Notes: generated from the letters alone by a model not told the origin. A stretch of DNA of 64,000 bases from Mesorhizobium loti (GCF_003148495.1 NZ_QGGH01000001.1:888347-952346), one strand, 5' to 3'; positions 45,232-54,431 are shown, counted from the stretch's first letter. Made by a program: numbers and translations.

Positions 45232-45972
45232 TCAGTCCTTGCCGCCGAACAGCTTCTTCAGCATGGCGGCCATCGGGCCGGATTCCGGCAGCTTGGTGGG
45301 TGCCTGCTGCGGCCGTGCCTGGCGGATGTGACTTTGGGCTTTCTGGCTCTGCACCTTTGGCGCCTTGGGGGGCGGGCGGTCGTCATCGCCGGTCGGCACC
45401 AACTTGTCGCGCAAGGCCAGCGTCACGCGGTTCATGAAGGAATTGTCGTCGCCCTTGGCCAGCAATCCGGCATCGCCGGCGATGGCGTCGAGCAGGACAT
45501 CCAGCCATTCGCGGTCAGCCTTGGCAAAATCGCCAAGCACATGGCCATGCACCATTTCCTTGACGCCGGGATGGCCAACGCCGATGCGCACGCGGCGATA
45601 GGCGTTGCCGACATGCTGGTCGAGCGAGCGAATGCCATTGTGGCCGCCGGAGCCGCCACCGACCTTCACCCGCAGCTTGCCGGCGGCAAGGTCGATCTCG
45701 TCATAGAAGACGGTGAGCGCCTCGGGGCCGAGCTTGTAGAAGCGCAGTGCTTCGCCGACCGACTGGCCGGACAGGTTCATGAAGGTCTGCGGCTTGATCA
45801 GGACGATCTTTTCGCCATCGAGCGTGCCCTCGGCGATCAGGCCCTGGAATTTCTTCGACCAGGGCGAAAAGGAATGGCGGCGGGCGATTGCGTCCGCCGC
45901 CATGAAACCGACATTGTGTCGATTGTCAGCATATTTCGCGCCCGGATTGCCGAGGCCTGCAAAGACAAGCAT
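45232..45972 (-). CDS. pth: peptidyl-tRNA hydrolase
   Basis: 246 residues from ATG 45972; the frame extends upstream but the family begins at [20 protein letters not shown]. Catalytic His in [11 protein letters not shown] near residue 20 and Asn in [13 protein letters not shown]. The C-terminal 60 residues beyond the core are basic and Pro-rich, an extension common in this group. It frees stalled peptidyl-tRNAs. Lies between rplY and ychF. Confidence 0.95.
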   Translation of the reverse strand: MLVFAGLGNPGAKYADNRHNVGFMAADAIARRHSFSPWSKKFQGLIAEGTLDGEKIVLIKPQTFMNLSGQSVGEALRFYKLGPEALTVFYDEIDLAAGKLRVKVGGGSGGHNGIRSLDQHVGNAYRRVRIGVGHPGVKEMVHGHVLGDFAKADREWLDVLLDAIAGDAGLLAKGDDNSFMNRVTLALRDKLVPTGDDDRPPPKAPKVQSQKAQSHIRQARPQQAPTKLPESGPMAAMLKKLFGGKD

Positions 45973-45994
45973 CGTCTGCTCCGGGCGGAAAGAG

Positions 45995-46636
45995 TTACTT
46001 CTCTTCGGCGGCAGGAGCCGCTTCAGGTGCAGCCGCTTCAACCGTCTCTTCCGTCTCCGGCTTCATCGCCGACGAACCGGCAATGGTCGCGATGGTGAAG
46101 TCGCGGTCGGAGATCACAGGCTTCACACCAGCCGGCAGCGTAACCGCCGAGATGTGGATCGAGTCGCCAATGTTGGCGCCGGTGAGATCGACGGTGATGA
46201 ATTCCGGGATCGCATTGGCCGGGCAGTGGAACTCGACTTCGTGACGCACGATGTTGAGCACGCCGCCGCGCTTGATGCCGGGCGACTTGTCTTCGTTGAT
46301 GAAGTGGACAGGCACGTCGACATTGACCTGGGTGTCCTTGCCGATGCGCAGGAAGTCGACATGGACAGGGAAATCCTTGACCGGGTCGAGCTGGAAGTCC
46401 TTTGGCAGGACCTGAATCTTCTTGCCGTCGACATCGATCGTGGCGATCGTGGTCAGGAACCCGCCGCCATGGATCTTGTAGTAGATGTCCTTGTAGGTGA
46501 GCGCGATAGCCAGGGGAGGCTGCTTGTCACCATAGATTACTGCAGGCACTTTACCGTTGCGGCGAACTGCACGGGCGGACCCCTTACCGACCTGTTCGCG
46601 TGCTTCGGCCTTGAGCTCGTAAGTGTCGTGGCTCAT
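45995..46636 (-). CDS. rplY: 50S ribosomal protein L25 / general stress protein Ctc
   Basis: 213 residues, the long (CTC) form. N-terminal L25 domain ([20 protein letters not shown]) that binds 5S rRNA, then the TL5-type C-terminal beta domain ([16 protein letters not shown]...), ending in an acidic Ala/Glu tail. First gene of the rplY-pth-ychF set. The boundary upstream (46637-46833) has an inverted repeat AAAGCCGCC/GGCGGCCTT at 46702-46725. Confidence 0.95.
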   Translation of the reverse strand: MSHDTYELKAEAREQVGKGSARAVRRNGKVPAVIYGDKQPPLAIALTYKDIYYKIHGGGFLTTIATIDVDGKKIQVLPKDFQLDPVKDFPVHVDFLRIGKDTQVNVDVPVHFINEDKSPGIKRGGVLNIVRHEVEFHCPANAIPEFITVDLTGANIGDSIHISAVTLPAGVKPVISDRDFTIATIAGSSAMKPETEETVEAAAPEAAPAAEEK

Positions 46637-46833
46637 GGCATTTCCTTTCGGTTTGTTCTGGAGCGCTCACGGTTGGCAGAGTGCCTGGACCGTAAACGTC
46701 GAAAGCCGCCGGGTGAGGCGGCCTTCCGCCGCGTTGCCTCCAAGGGTGTCTACGCGGGTGGCGGCTCTATAGCGGAAGGCGGCCGGACGTGCAAGCCAAA
46801 GGCATGTCCGCCGGCGCGCAGCCCAGGCGGGTG

Positions 46834-47868
46834 CTATCCGCGCTTTTCGATGACGGCATAGAGGACGTTGTGGTTCTCGCCAAAGAACACTTGCGCCTCG
46901 ACGGTGTTGCGGTCGACGCTGGCATTGACGATGTTCCACATGTCGACCTCCGACCGCAGCAGCAACACCCAGTCCATGAACGTCTCCCGGTACCCGGCGT
47001 CAGGGGTGCCCTCGGCGTAGTTCGCGAACAGGAATGTTCCGTTCGGCTTCAACATCTGCAGGCACGTTTTCGTGAGTTTCACGGCGACGTTGTGCTGGAG
47101 GTAGTCGTAAAGGCCGGAGGCGTAGATAAAGTCGAACTTGCCGAGCTTGTGGCCCCTCGTGAGCACGGTTCGCACCGAGCCGTCGATGGCCTCGACCGCG
47201 GTGCCCTGGAAGTCGCGCGCGATCAACCCAACGCTCTGGGGATCCTGATCGAGCGCAACCCAACGCTTGAGGCGCCCCTCCGCCAGGGCGACCGAGCGGT
47301 TGGCCTCCCGCAAGTGGCCGGCCGCGATCGCCAGAACCTCGGTTTGCGATCCGTTCTTGGCCGCAATCTCATCGACATATCGGGTCAGGAGGTCGCGCCG
47401 TTCCCGTGCAGCGACGCATGACGGTACGTTCTGGGTATGGCTATAGAGTGCCTTGCCGATCTCCGAGGCGTTCGCCACGCTCTCTGCCACATGCGGATCG
47501 CAATAGATGTAGTCGAGCAGTTGCGCGTCGCCGGAATAGCCCCTGGGCTTGCTGAAGGACCAGTGCGTCAGCGGATCCTCGAGGAAATACTCCAGGATCG
47601 GGTGGTTCTGCGCCACCGGTATCAATGCATGCCAAACGTCGGGATGAACCTTGGAACGCAGCGCGTTGAGGTACGACAGAAGGCGACGAACGATCTCGGC
47701 GGGATCCTTGCTTTGTTCGACCTGCTGGTGTGTCGCGTGGAGAATGATCGCGAGCTCCGCGCGAGCGGTTTCGAAGGCTTCGCCATGATGCTCGAGCTTT
47801 CCTCGAGGGAGATTGCCGGCGATCATCTCAGCGGTGATCAGGCTTTGGCCATCGAATACAGTTTGCAC
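46834..47868 (-). CDS. class I SAM-dependent methyltransferase, PhcB-like
   Basis: 344 residues. The helical N-terminal half ends in a segment HWSFSKPRGYSGDAQLLDYI, typical of proteins annotated as 3-hydroxypalmitic acid methyl ester synthases (PhcB type). A Rossmann methyltransferase domain follows (TEVLAIAAGHLREANRSVAL, with a normal motif I replaced by a less glycine-rich one). An inverted repeat lies 13 bases upstream. Divergent from a GGDEF-EAL protein. A quorum-signal role would be inference. Confidence 0.78.
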   Translation of the reverse strand: MQTVFDGQSLITAEMIAGNLPRGKLEHHGEAFETARAELAIILHATHQQVEQSKDPAEIVRRLLSYLNALRSKVHPDVWHALIPVAQNHPILEYFLEDPLTHWSFSKPRGYSGDAQLLDYIYCDPHVAESVANASEIGKALYSHTQNVPSCVAARERRDLLTRYVDEIAAKNGSQTEVLAIAAGHLREANRSVALAEGRLKRWVALDQDPQSVGLIARDFQGTAVEAIDGSVRTVLTRGHKLGKFDFIYASGLYDYLQHNVAVKLTKTCLQMLKPNGTFLFANYAEGTPDAGYRETFMDWVLLLRSEVDMWNIVNASVDRNTVEAQVFFGENHNVLYAVIEKRG

Positions 47869-47881
47869 ACCGGAACTCCAT

Positions 47882-47900
47882 AGTTAACAGTCGGTTAACT
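47882..47900. promoter_or_regulatory. inverted repeat upstream of the methyltransferase gene
   Basis: AGTTAAC (47882-47888) and GTTAACT (47894-47900) form a perfect 7-bp inverted repeat 13 bases before the start codon. It lies in the AT-rich, 294-base gap shared with the divergent GGDEF-EAL gene (47869-48162). A candidate operator. Confidence 0.45.
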
Positions 47901-48162
47901 TATTGCGTAGAATGCTCCATTTGCCAATGATGGCGCGAGTGCATTTTAGCGGTATGATTAATTTCCCGCTAACTATCTTTATTCATTGCACATCTTCCGG
48001 GCCGGATTCCGGGTTCGAGTTAACGGAAACTTGTCTTGCGTGATTGCATTTGTGTGCGAGGCGTCGCAATCGCTGTCGCGTCCCAGGGAGTCGGCCTGCG
48101 TGGGGGCAGAAACTAGAAATGAGTTCGGAGCCGAAAATCCCCTTCAAACGGGGTTTGCTGTG

Positions 48163-50169
48163 ATGAGCGATCACGCGTCATCCGCATTGGCTGATACGGC
48201 TCATGGGGAGCCTTACGAACCGCGCTACGAACTGGGGGCCGACAAGCTCCGCGCCCTTTACCGCACGGAAGCCCATGCGACGCGAAGAGGGGAAGCCCGG
48301 CCAGGGCTTTGGATCGCCGTTGCCATCTATCTCTTGTTTTCGGCAACGGATCTTCTGCTGATACCAGATGTGGCCGTCTATACGATCACGGCGCGCTTCG
48401 CGGTCGGACTGACCGCGCTTTTGATCCTGGAAGCACAGCTTCGCCGGAGGGTTGCAACGCAATGGCTTGACGTGACTTGCGCTGGAGCTATCATTTTTGG
48501 CTATGTCGGTTGGCTCTGCCCTGCGGTTTTCGGTGCGGACAAGGAAAGCGTCTCCTACTATATGGTCTTCGGCACCATCTTCATGATGAGCGCCAATCTT
48601 TTCTTTACGTTCAATTTTAAACTTTCAATAGTAACTTCTGCAATAATTTTATGTATACTTTATATCGTAAATTACTTCGTACCTTCTACTCTAACATACA
48701 AAATGGTATTCGGGGCTTTCTACGTTTCTTGTTTCACGTTCACCTCGTATGTGAACTGGAAACTGAATGAGGAACGCTACAACGTCTTCCTGAACGCCCT
48801 GGAAGCCAGGATCCAGCACAACGAGGCGACCGAACGCGGCAAGGCCCTGCTGAGACTGTCGCGGACCGATCCACTTACGGGTTTGGAGAACCGGCGGGCG
48901 ATCGACGAGAAGCTGCGAGACTACTGGAGCGACTGGCAAAGGGTTGGCACCAGTTTTGGGGCGATCCTTATCGACGTGGACTTCTTCAAGAAGTTCAATG
49001 ACTGCTACGGCCATCAGGAAGGCGACCGCTGCCTGATCCATGTCGCCAATGCGCTTAGCGATATGATCAAGCAGTACAATGGCTCCATCGGCCGCTATGG
49101 CGGTGAAGAGTTCATCGTCCTGGCTCGCATGGAGAAAAAAGAGCAGATCCTGGACATAGCGGAAGCCATTTGCAGCACGGTGGAGAACTTGGCGCTTACC
49201 CATGAGCTGCGGCGCGACGGCGTCTCGATTGTGACAGTGAGCGTTGGCGCCGCGTTCACCAGGACGCAGACCGGCGCCAAGCTGGAGAAGATCATCCATG
49301 AGGCCGATCGCGCGCTCTATCTGGCAAAAGCCGGTGGCCGAAACTGTGCCCGGCTGTTCGACCCAACCGATCCTCAGAGCAGCGACGAGAGTGAGAACAT
49401 TGCGGCTTTGCTGAAGATCGCGATCGGCCAGAATCTCGTTTCACTCGTTTATCAGCCTATCCAGGATGTCAAAACGGACCGGGTTGAAGCCGTAGAGGCT
49501 CTGATGCGCCTCAAAATGCTGGACGGCACATCGGTTCCGCCGAGCCTGTTCATTCCCGTCGCCGAACGAACCGGCGCGATCCTGGAACTCGGGCGCTGGG
49601 CCATAAGGACAGTGTGCGCCGAGCTCCTGGCGGACGACCACGTCCGTGTCGTCAGTGTCAACGTCTCTCCAATCCAGCTCAAGACACCGGGCTTCGCAAC
49701 GTCCGTCGCGACCATTCTGGGCGAGACCGGCGTCGCCGGCAGCAGGCTGGCCTTCGAGATCACCGAAGGACTGGAGATGGAGATGCATTCGGACATCCTG
49801 CGCTGCATCAGTGATCTGAAGCTGCTCGGGATCAAGATCTGGCTTGATGATTTCGGGACGGGCTTTGCCGGCCTTTCGTGGCTTCGTCTGATCGATTTCG
49901 ATACGGTGAAAATCGACCGCTCGTTTCTGCACGACTGCAGCTCCCCGAGCGGCAAGGCAATGCTGCAGGACATCATCACCCTGGTTCGAAATCGCGGCCA
50001 CAAGATCCTGGTCGAAGGGGTGGAAACCGACGAGCAGATGGCCCTCATGCGCGAATTCGGCATCGACAAGATCCAGGGCTTCCATGTCGGCCGCCCCGCT
50101 CCCGCGGCTAGTTTCCAGGCAAAGCGGACCATGCGCAAACGGTCATTTGCTGTGCTCAAGTCCGCGTGA
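48163..50169 (+). CDS. membrane GGDEF-EAL protein (cyclic di-GMP turnover)
   Basis: 668 residues from ATG 48163; upstream codons in frame look non-coding. About five or six membrane helices (residues 45-205) form the sensor. GGDEF domain: RYGGEEFIV with the substrate DVDFFKKFNDCYGH; the inhibitory RxxD site is absent (Gln and Gly at those positions). EAL domain intact in key places: VEALMRL, NVSP, FEITEGL, DDFGTG, KIDRSF and EGVET. So both synthesis and breakdown are possible. Codons 145-185 are strikingly AT-rich. Divergent from the PhcB-like methyltransferase. Confidence 0.93.
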   Translation: MSDHASSALADTAHGEPYEPRYELGADKLRALYRTEAHATRRGEARPGLWIAVAIYLLFSATDLLLIPDVAVYTITARFAVGLTALLILEAQLRRRVATQWLDVTCAGAIIFGYVGWLCPAVFGADKESVSYYMVFGTIFMMSANLFFTFNFKLSIVTSAIILCILYIVNYFVPSTLTYKMVFGAFYVSCFTFTSYVNWKLNEERYNVFLNALEARIQHNEATERGKALLRLSRTDPLTGLENRRAIDEKLRDYWSDWQRVGTSFGAILIDVDFFKKFNDCYGHQEGDRCLIHVANALSDMIKQYNGSIGRYGGEEFIVLARMEKKEQILDIAEAICSTVENLALTHELRRDGVSIVTVSVGAAFTRTQTGAKLEKIIHEADRALYLAKAGGRNCARLFDPTDPQSSDESENIAALLKIAIGQNLVSLVYQPIQDVKTDRVEAVEALMRLKMLDGTSVPPSLFIPVAERTGAILELGRWAIRTVCAELLADDHVRVVSVNVSPIQLKTPGFATSVATILGETGVAGSRLAFEITEGLEMEMHSDILRCISDLKLLGIKIWLDDFGTGFAGLSWLRLIDFDTVKIDRSFLHDCSSPSGKAMLQDIITLVRNRGHKILVEGVETDEQMALMREFGIDKIQGFHVGRPAPAASFQAKRTMRKRSFAVLKSA

Positions 50170-50319
50170 TTGCGGTGCGGCGGTAGCGTCGCGATTTTGG
50201 GTTGAGCCGCTATTGGGCTTTCATGGTCACAAGGGTCTGGTCCAACCGACTTCATCCGATCACCGCGTCAGCCTTCGGTTTTCCGGTATCCATCTTGCCC
50301 AGAGTGGATGCGGCGGGAC

Positions 50320-50382
50320 GCAATTCCCAAGGGCGCCATGCGCTTACCTGGGAAAACCGTTATCCATTTTCCCCGGAATTGC
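50320..50382. repeat. rhizobial-type intergenic inverted repeat
   Basis: A 63-bp element beginning GCAATTCC and ending GGAATTGC, with GGGAAAACCGTTATCCATTT between. Terminal 8-mers are identical to those at 27465-27507. It ends 36 bases before the first codon proposed for the LacI-type regulator. Confidence 0.65.
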
Positions 50383-50417
50383 TTTAGGCTTCGGCGTCGC
50401 CACAGCGGGGAACCAAG

Positions 50418-51425
50418 ATTCCGAAGCCTACCTTCCTTGAGATCGCCCGCCGCGCCGGGGTCGGCACGGCGACTGTCGAGCGCGTGCTTAACGGCAGGGG
50501 CGGGGTCAGGCCCGCGACCGTCGAGAAAGTTGTCGCTGCCGCGCGCTCGCTCGACTATCCGCGTCGCCTGCCGGAAGCTCATCGCGGCGTGATCAGGATC
50601 GAGGTGATCCTGGTTCGTCCTGACGCCACCTTCTTTGCCCGTCTGGCGCGCGCCTTCGAGCGCATCGCCGCAACGCTAGACAGGACCATTGCCGTCCATC
50701 GGACGTTTCTCGACGAGACAGATCCGGCTGCTATCGCCCGGCGGATACTCGACCCCGACATGCGTCGGGCGGCCTTGATCCTGGCGGTTCCCGACCACCC
50801 ACTGGTCGGCGCTGCGCTGAGGCAACTGGACCTGCAAAACATTCCGACAGTGCAGATCGTAACGCAGATTTCCGCGACCTCCGGCTCGTATGTCGGCATC
50901 GACAATTATGCGGCCGGTCGCATGGCTGGTCTGCTGATGTCGCGTATGCAGAGGCGACCGGGCAAGGTGGTCGCCCTTTGCCACAGCCAGATCTACCGCG
51001 TGCACCGCGACCGCGTGCGCGGTTTTTTCGACTATCTGATGGAGGCCGGTGGCGGAGACTTCGAGCTAGTGGCAGCTCTTTTCGGCCATGACGAAAGTGA
51101 TCGCAATGCAGGGCAATTGATCGAAGCGCTGACGCGGTGGCCGGACCTTGTGGGGCTATACAATGCCGGTGGCGCCAACGCGGCACTCAACGACGTGCTG
51201 CGACGCCACCCGCTGGGGCGCGAGATTTTCTTCGTCGGCCACGAACTCACCGAGCGCAGCACTCGTGCCCTGCGAGAAGGTACCATGGATGTCGTGCTCG
51301 ACCAGGCGCCGGAGGCACAGGCGAGGCGCGCCATGGATCTGGTGCTGGCGATGCTCAACCTGCACGACCTGCCGGTGGAAAATCCCCCGATCCGTTTCGT
51401 TACCTTCACCGCCGAGAACCTTTGA
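50418..51425 (+). CDS. LacI-family regulator with a possible ATT start
   Basis: 335 residues if it begins at ATT 50418. The full N-terminal helix-turn-helix is in frame (PTFLEIARRAGVGTATVERV, then LNGRGGVRPATVEKVV), but no ATG, GTG or TTG occurs between the in-frame stop at 50385 and this domain. GCGGGGA sits 7 bases ahead of the ATT. A GTG at 50484 would cut away half of the helix-turn-helix. The C-terminal sugar-binding-like domain is complete (SYVGIDNYAAGRMAGLLM). It probably controls the downstream cluster. The upstream inverted repeat may have removed the original start. Confidence 0.75.
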   Translation: MPKPTFLEIARRAGVGTATVERVLNGRGGVRPATVEKVVAAARSLDYPRRLPEAHRGVIRIEVILVRPDATFFARLARAFERIAATLDRTIAVHRTFLDETDPAAIARRILDPDMRRAALILAVPDHPLVGAALRQLDLQNIPTVQIVTQISATSGSYVGIDNYAAGRMAGLLMSRMQRRPGKVVALCHSQIYRVHRDRVRGFFDYLMEAGGGDFELVAALFGHDESDRNAGQLIEALTRWPDLVGLYNAGGANAALNDVLRRHPLGREIFFVGHELTERSTRALREGTMDVVLDQAPEAQARRAMDLVLAMLNLHDLPVENPPIRFVTFTAENL

Positions 51426-51498
51426 TCTGATTTGATCAAGGAACATGCGGCCTCGCGCCGGCCGCGATGGTATCTCCTCTCGCAAAGAGGAGGTGACG

Positions 51499-52290
51499 GT
51501 GACCAGACGGCTGACGGCTTACGATCTCAGCAGTGCCAAAGGCAGCCGCAAATGGCTGCAGTTGCACGTAGACACGCCGGCCGAGGCGGCCGCTGCCGTG
51601 GCCTGCGACATCGTCATCCTGTCCTGCGAGCCTGACCACAATCTCGAATTGATCCGCCAGGCGGCGCCTTTCGCCTTCCTCTCGGTCGGTATGCCGCATG
51701 GCGCCGTCGCCACGCCCGACGAAGCCGTGCGGCTCGGCTTTGCGATGATGCGGCGCGGCGCCGATGCGATTTACTGCTCGCATTCCCCGCGCTTCATCGA
51801 GGCGATGGCTGCCGAAGGCATTCCTGTCACCGGCCATGTCGGCCTGGTGCCGAACCGCTCCACCTGGACCAATTTTCGCGCCATCGGCCGCACGGCGGAG
51901 GAAGCCCTCAAGGTGCTGCGCGTGGCCAAGGACCTGGAGAATGCGGGTGCCGCCTGCATCGAGGTCGAAGTCGTGCCGGTGCGGCTGGCCGAGCACATCA
52001 CCCGCTCGACGCCGCTGATCACCATGGGCATGGGCTGCGGTTCGGCCTGCGACACGCAGTATTTGTTTTCCAGCGACGTGCTGGGCACGCATGCCGGCCA
52101 CTATCCGCGCCATGCCAAGCGCTACGCCGATTTCGTCACGCTCGAGGCGGAGTTGCAGGAAAAGCGCATCGCCGCCTTCCGCGCCTTCGGGCGCGACGTG
52201 GCCGCGGGCAGCTACCCCGAAGCTAAGCACCAGGTCGGTATGGACGATGCCGCCTACGACCGCTTTTTGACCATTTCCCAATCCCTGTGA
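51499..52290 (+). CDS. PanB-like protein with altered catalytic residues (263 aa)
   Basis: Starts at GTG 51499 behind GAGGAGGTGA. The fold of 3-methyl-2-oxobutanoate hydroxymethyltransferase is recognisable: LTAYDLSSAK at the N-terminus, ATPDEAVRLGFAMMRRGADA, GIPVTGHVGLVP, and CIEVEVVPVRLAEHITRSTP with its conserved Glu. However, the VGDSLG metal loop is replaced, and the second metal Asp (ADLP in E. coli, from memory) reads VGMP. So ordinary ketopantoate synthesis is unlikely. Between the LacI-type gene and a diiron hydroxylase, it probably acts on another carbon skeleton. Confidence 0.75.
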   Translation: MTRRLTAYDLSSAKGSRKWLQLHVDTPAEAAAAVACDIVILSCEPDHNLELIRQAAPFAFLSVGMPHGAVATPDEAVRLGFAMMRRGADAIYCSHSPRFIEAMAAEGIPVTGHVGLVPNRSTWTNFRAIGRTAEEALKVLRVAKDLENAGAACIEVEVVPVRLAEHITRSTPLITMGMGCGSACDTQYLFSSDVLGTHAGHYPRHAKRYADFVTLEAELQEKRIAAFRAFGRDVAAGSYPEAKHQVGMDDAAYDRFLTISQSL

Positions 52291-52297
52291 GATCAGA

Positions 52298-53302
52298 ATG
52301 GACGACCTGAAATACGGCAAACGCAACAAGCGCGGCGACTGGGCACCGGACGAACCGGCCGGCAACGCGCCGTTGTTCACCTTTCCGCCGCGCCCGCTGG
52401 CGCTGCTGAAATGGCTGCCGAGCTATTTCCTGCCCTACAATCTGCTCTTCGCGCTTTCGGCGGTCGCGTGGTGGCACTACGTGCTGCCTGACGTCGAGGT
52501 CATGAAGACGCTCGCCTTCGGCTGGATCGCAAAACTGTTCCTCGTCAACTGCGCCGCGCTGCTTTTGTTCTTCGGCGCTTTCGAGCTCCGACTCTACATC
52601 TTGAGAGCCCAGGGCAACCGCTTCAAATACAACGGCAAATGGCCGTCGGAGCAGAAGAGCAAGGCGTTCTTCTTCGAGAACCAGAATCTCGACAACATGC
52701 TGCGCACCTTCGGCACCGGCATGCCGATCTGGACGGCGATCGAGGTGGCGATCCTCTATGCCTACGCCAATGGCTACGTGCCGTGGCTGACGGTCGCCGA
52801 GCACCCCGTCTACCTGTTCTGCCTCGCGCTGGTGGTGCCGATCATCCACGAGACGCACTTCTTCCTGCTGCACCGGGCGATCCACTGGCCGCCGCTCTAC
52901 AAGTGGGTGCATTCGGTGCACCACAATTCGGTGAACCCGTCGCCGTGGTCGTCGCTGTCGATGCACCCTGTCGAGCAGTTCGGCTACCTCGGCGTTGCAT
53001 TCTGGCACCTGATCATCCCGTCGAATCCGCTGCTCGCGCTCTACCAACTCCACTATGCCGGCTTCGGCGCCATTCCCGGCCATGTCGGCTTCGACAAGGT
53101 CGAACTCGGCGAGGACACCAGCATCGATAGCCACGCCTACATTCACTACCTCCATCACAAATATTTCGAGGTGAACTACGGCGACGGCCTCATCCCGTTC
53201 GACCGATGGTTGGGCACTTTCCACGACGGCAGCAAGGAAGGCGAGGCCCGCATGCAGGCCCGCTACGAGAAGAAGAAGGCGCGCGCCAACGCCGCCCAGT
53301 GA
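52298..53302 (+). CDS. sterol desaturase/fatty acid hydroxylase family membrane diiron enzyme
   Basis: 334 residues, with membrane helices near 45-65, 75-95 and 135-180. The histidine clusters that bind the two irons are present: HETHFFLLHRAIH, HSVHHNS and HYLHHKYFEV. Catalyses O2-dependent hydroxylation or desaturation, needing an electron donor; the Rieske ferredoxin gene two genes downstream is a candidate. Begins 7 bases after the PanB-like gene. The substrate is unknown. Confidence 0.88.
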   Translation: MDDLKYGKRNKRGDWAPDEPAGNAPLFTFPPRPLALLKWLPSYFLPYNLLFALSAVAWWHYVLPDVEVMKTLAFGWIAKLFLVNCAALLLFFGAFELRLYILRAQGNRFKYNGKWPSEQKSKAFFFENQNLDNMLRTFGTGMPIWTAIEVAILYAYANGYVPWLTVAEHPVYLFCLALVVPIIHETHFFLLHRAIHWPPLYKWVHSVHHNSVNPSPWSSLSMHPVEQFGYLGVAFWHLIIPSNPLLALYQLHYAGFGAIPGHVGFDKVELGEDTSIDSHAYIHYLHHKYFEVNYGDGLIPFDRWLGTFHDGSKEGEARMQARYEKKKARANAAQ

Positions 53303-53417
53303 CAGTCCGATCAGACAGCCACGCGAGGCGGTTCCGGCCGCCACCGCAAGCCATCCCGCAAGGGCCGGAAGTCAAAGGAGGAGTGAACCGGCACTCCATC
53401 CGCAAGGGAGGAAAACC

Positions 53418-54359
53418 GTGAAGAAACTTTTCATTTCGACCGCGTTGGCGGCCTTGATGTCGACCAATGCGATGGCTGCAAAAATCGGCGTCAGCATCGT
53501 CAACTTCGACAACAATTTTCAGACGTTGCTGAGGGACGGCATGCAGGCCCGCGCCAAGGAGAAGGGCGCCGGCATCCAGGTCGAGGACGCGCAGAACGAC
53601 GTCGCCAAGCAGCTCGACCAGGTGAAGAATTTCATCGCCACCGGCGTCGACGCCATCATCGTCACACTGGTCGACACCAATGCGTCAAGGACGCTCAGCG
53701 AGGAAGCTGCCAAGGCCGGCATCCCACTGGTCTTCGTCAACCTCGAACCGTCAGACATGGCGAACCTGCCGGAGAAACAGGTCTATGTCGGCTCCAACGA
53801 GGTGGAGTCAGGCACGCTGGAAGCGTTCGAGGTGTGCAAGATACTGCGCGCCCGGGGCAAGTCGGCAGGTGCCAAGGCCTATGTCGTCATGGGCAGCCTG
53901 GTTCACCAGGCGGCCCTGCAGCGGACCAAGGATGTCGAGCAGATCTTCGCCACCGACATGTGCAACTTCATCAAGGTCGTCGACAAGCAGTCGTCCGAAT
54001 GGTCGCGCGACAATGCGCAAAACCTGATGACCAACTGGCTGACCGCCGGCGGCGCGCCGGACGCCGTCATCGCCAACAATGACGAATCCGCTATCGGCGC
54101 CATCCTGGCGCTGAAGGCCAACGGCATCGACATGAAGAACGTCGTCGTCGGCGGCATCGACGCCACGCAGGACGGGTTGCAGTCGATGAAAGCGGGCGAT
54201 CTCTCGGTTACCGTATTCCAGAACGCCAAAGGACAGGGGGGCGGCGGCGTCGACGCGGCCCTTGCGCTCGCCAAGGGCGAGAAAGTCGAACGCGTCGTCT
54301 ATGTACCATTCGAGCTGGTGACGCCGGCCAACGCGGCCGACTACCTCAACAAGAATTAA
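53418..54359 (+). CDS. sugar-type ABC transporter substrate-binding protein (MocB-like), without its transporter
   Basis: 313 residues with signal peptide MKKLFISTALAALMSTNAMA. Periplasmic-binding fold of the ribose/inositol class: IGVSIVNFDNNFQTLLRDGM, then VDAIIVTLVDTNAS and GIDATQDGLQSMKAGDLSVT. Rhizopine- and inositol-binding proteins belong here; the overall look is closest to those. No permease or ATPase gene accompanies it, so it must share another transporter or serve in sensing. 115 bases after the hydroxylase. Confidence 0.88.
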   Translation: MKKLFISTALAALMSTNAMAAKIGVSIVNFDNNFQTLLRDGMQARAKEKGAGIQVEDAQNDVAKQLDQVKNFIATGVDAIIVTLVDTNASRTLSEEAAKAGIPLVFVNLEPSDMANLPEKQVYVGSNEVESGTLEAFEVCKILRARGKSAGAKAYVVMGSLVHQAALQRTKDVEQIFATDMCNFIKVVDKQSSEWSRDNAQNLMTNWLTAGGAPDAVIANNDESAIGAILALKANGIDMKNVVVGGIDATQDGLQSMKAGDLSVTVFQNAKGQGGGGVDAALALAKGEKVERVVYVPFELVTPANAADYLNKN

Positions 54360-54431
54360 TCCCAGGGCTGGGGCCTCCGGGCGGCAATCATTGCCGTTCC
54401 GGAGGCTCGACCACAACTCACAGAGGAAAAA

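Noticed and set aside
51499..52290. True panB (pantothenate synthesis)
   Set aside because: Metal-binding residues are lost, no panC follows, and the gene sits with catabolic neighbours.
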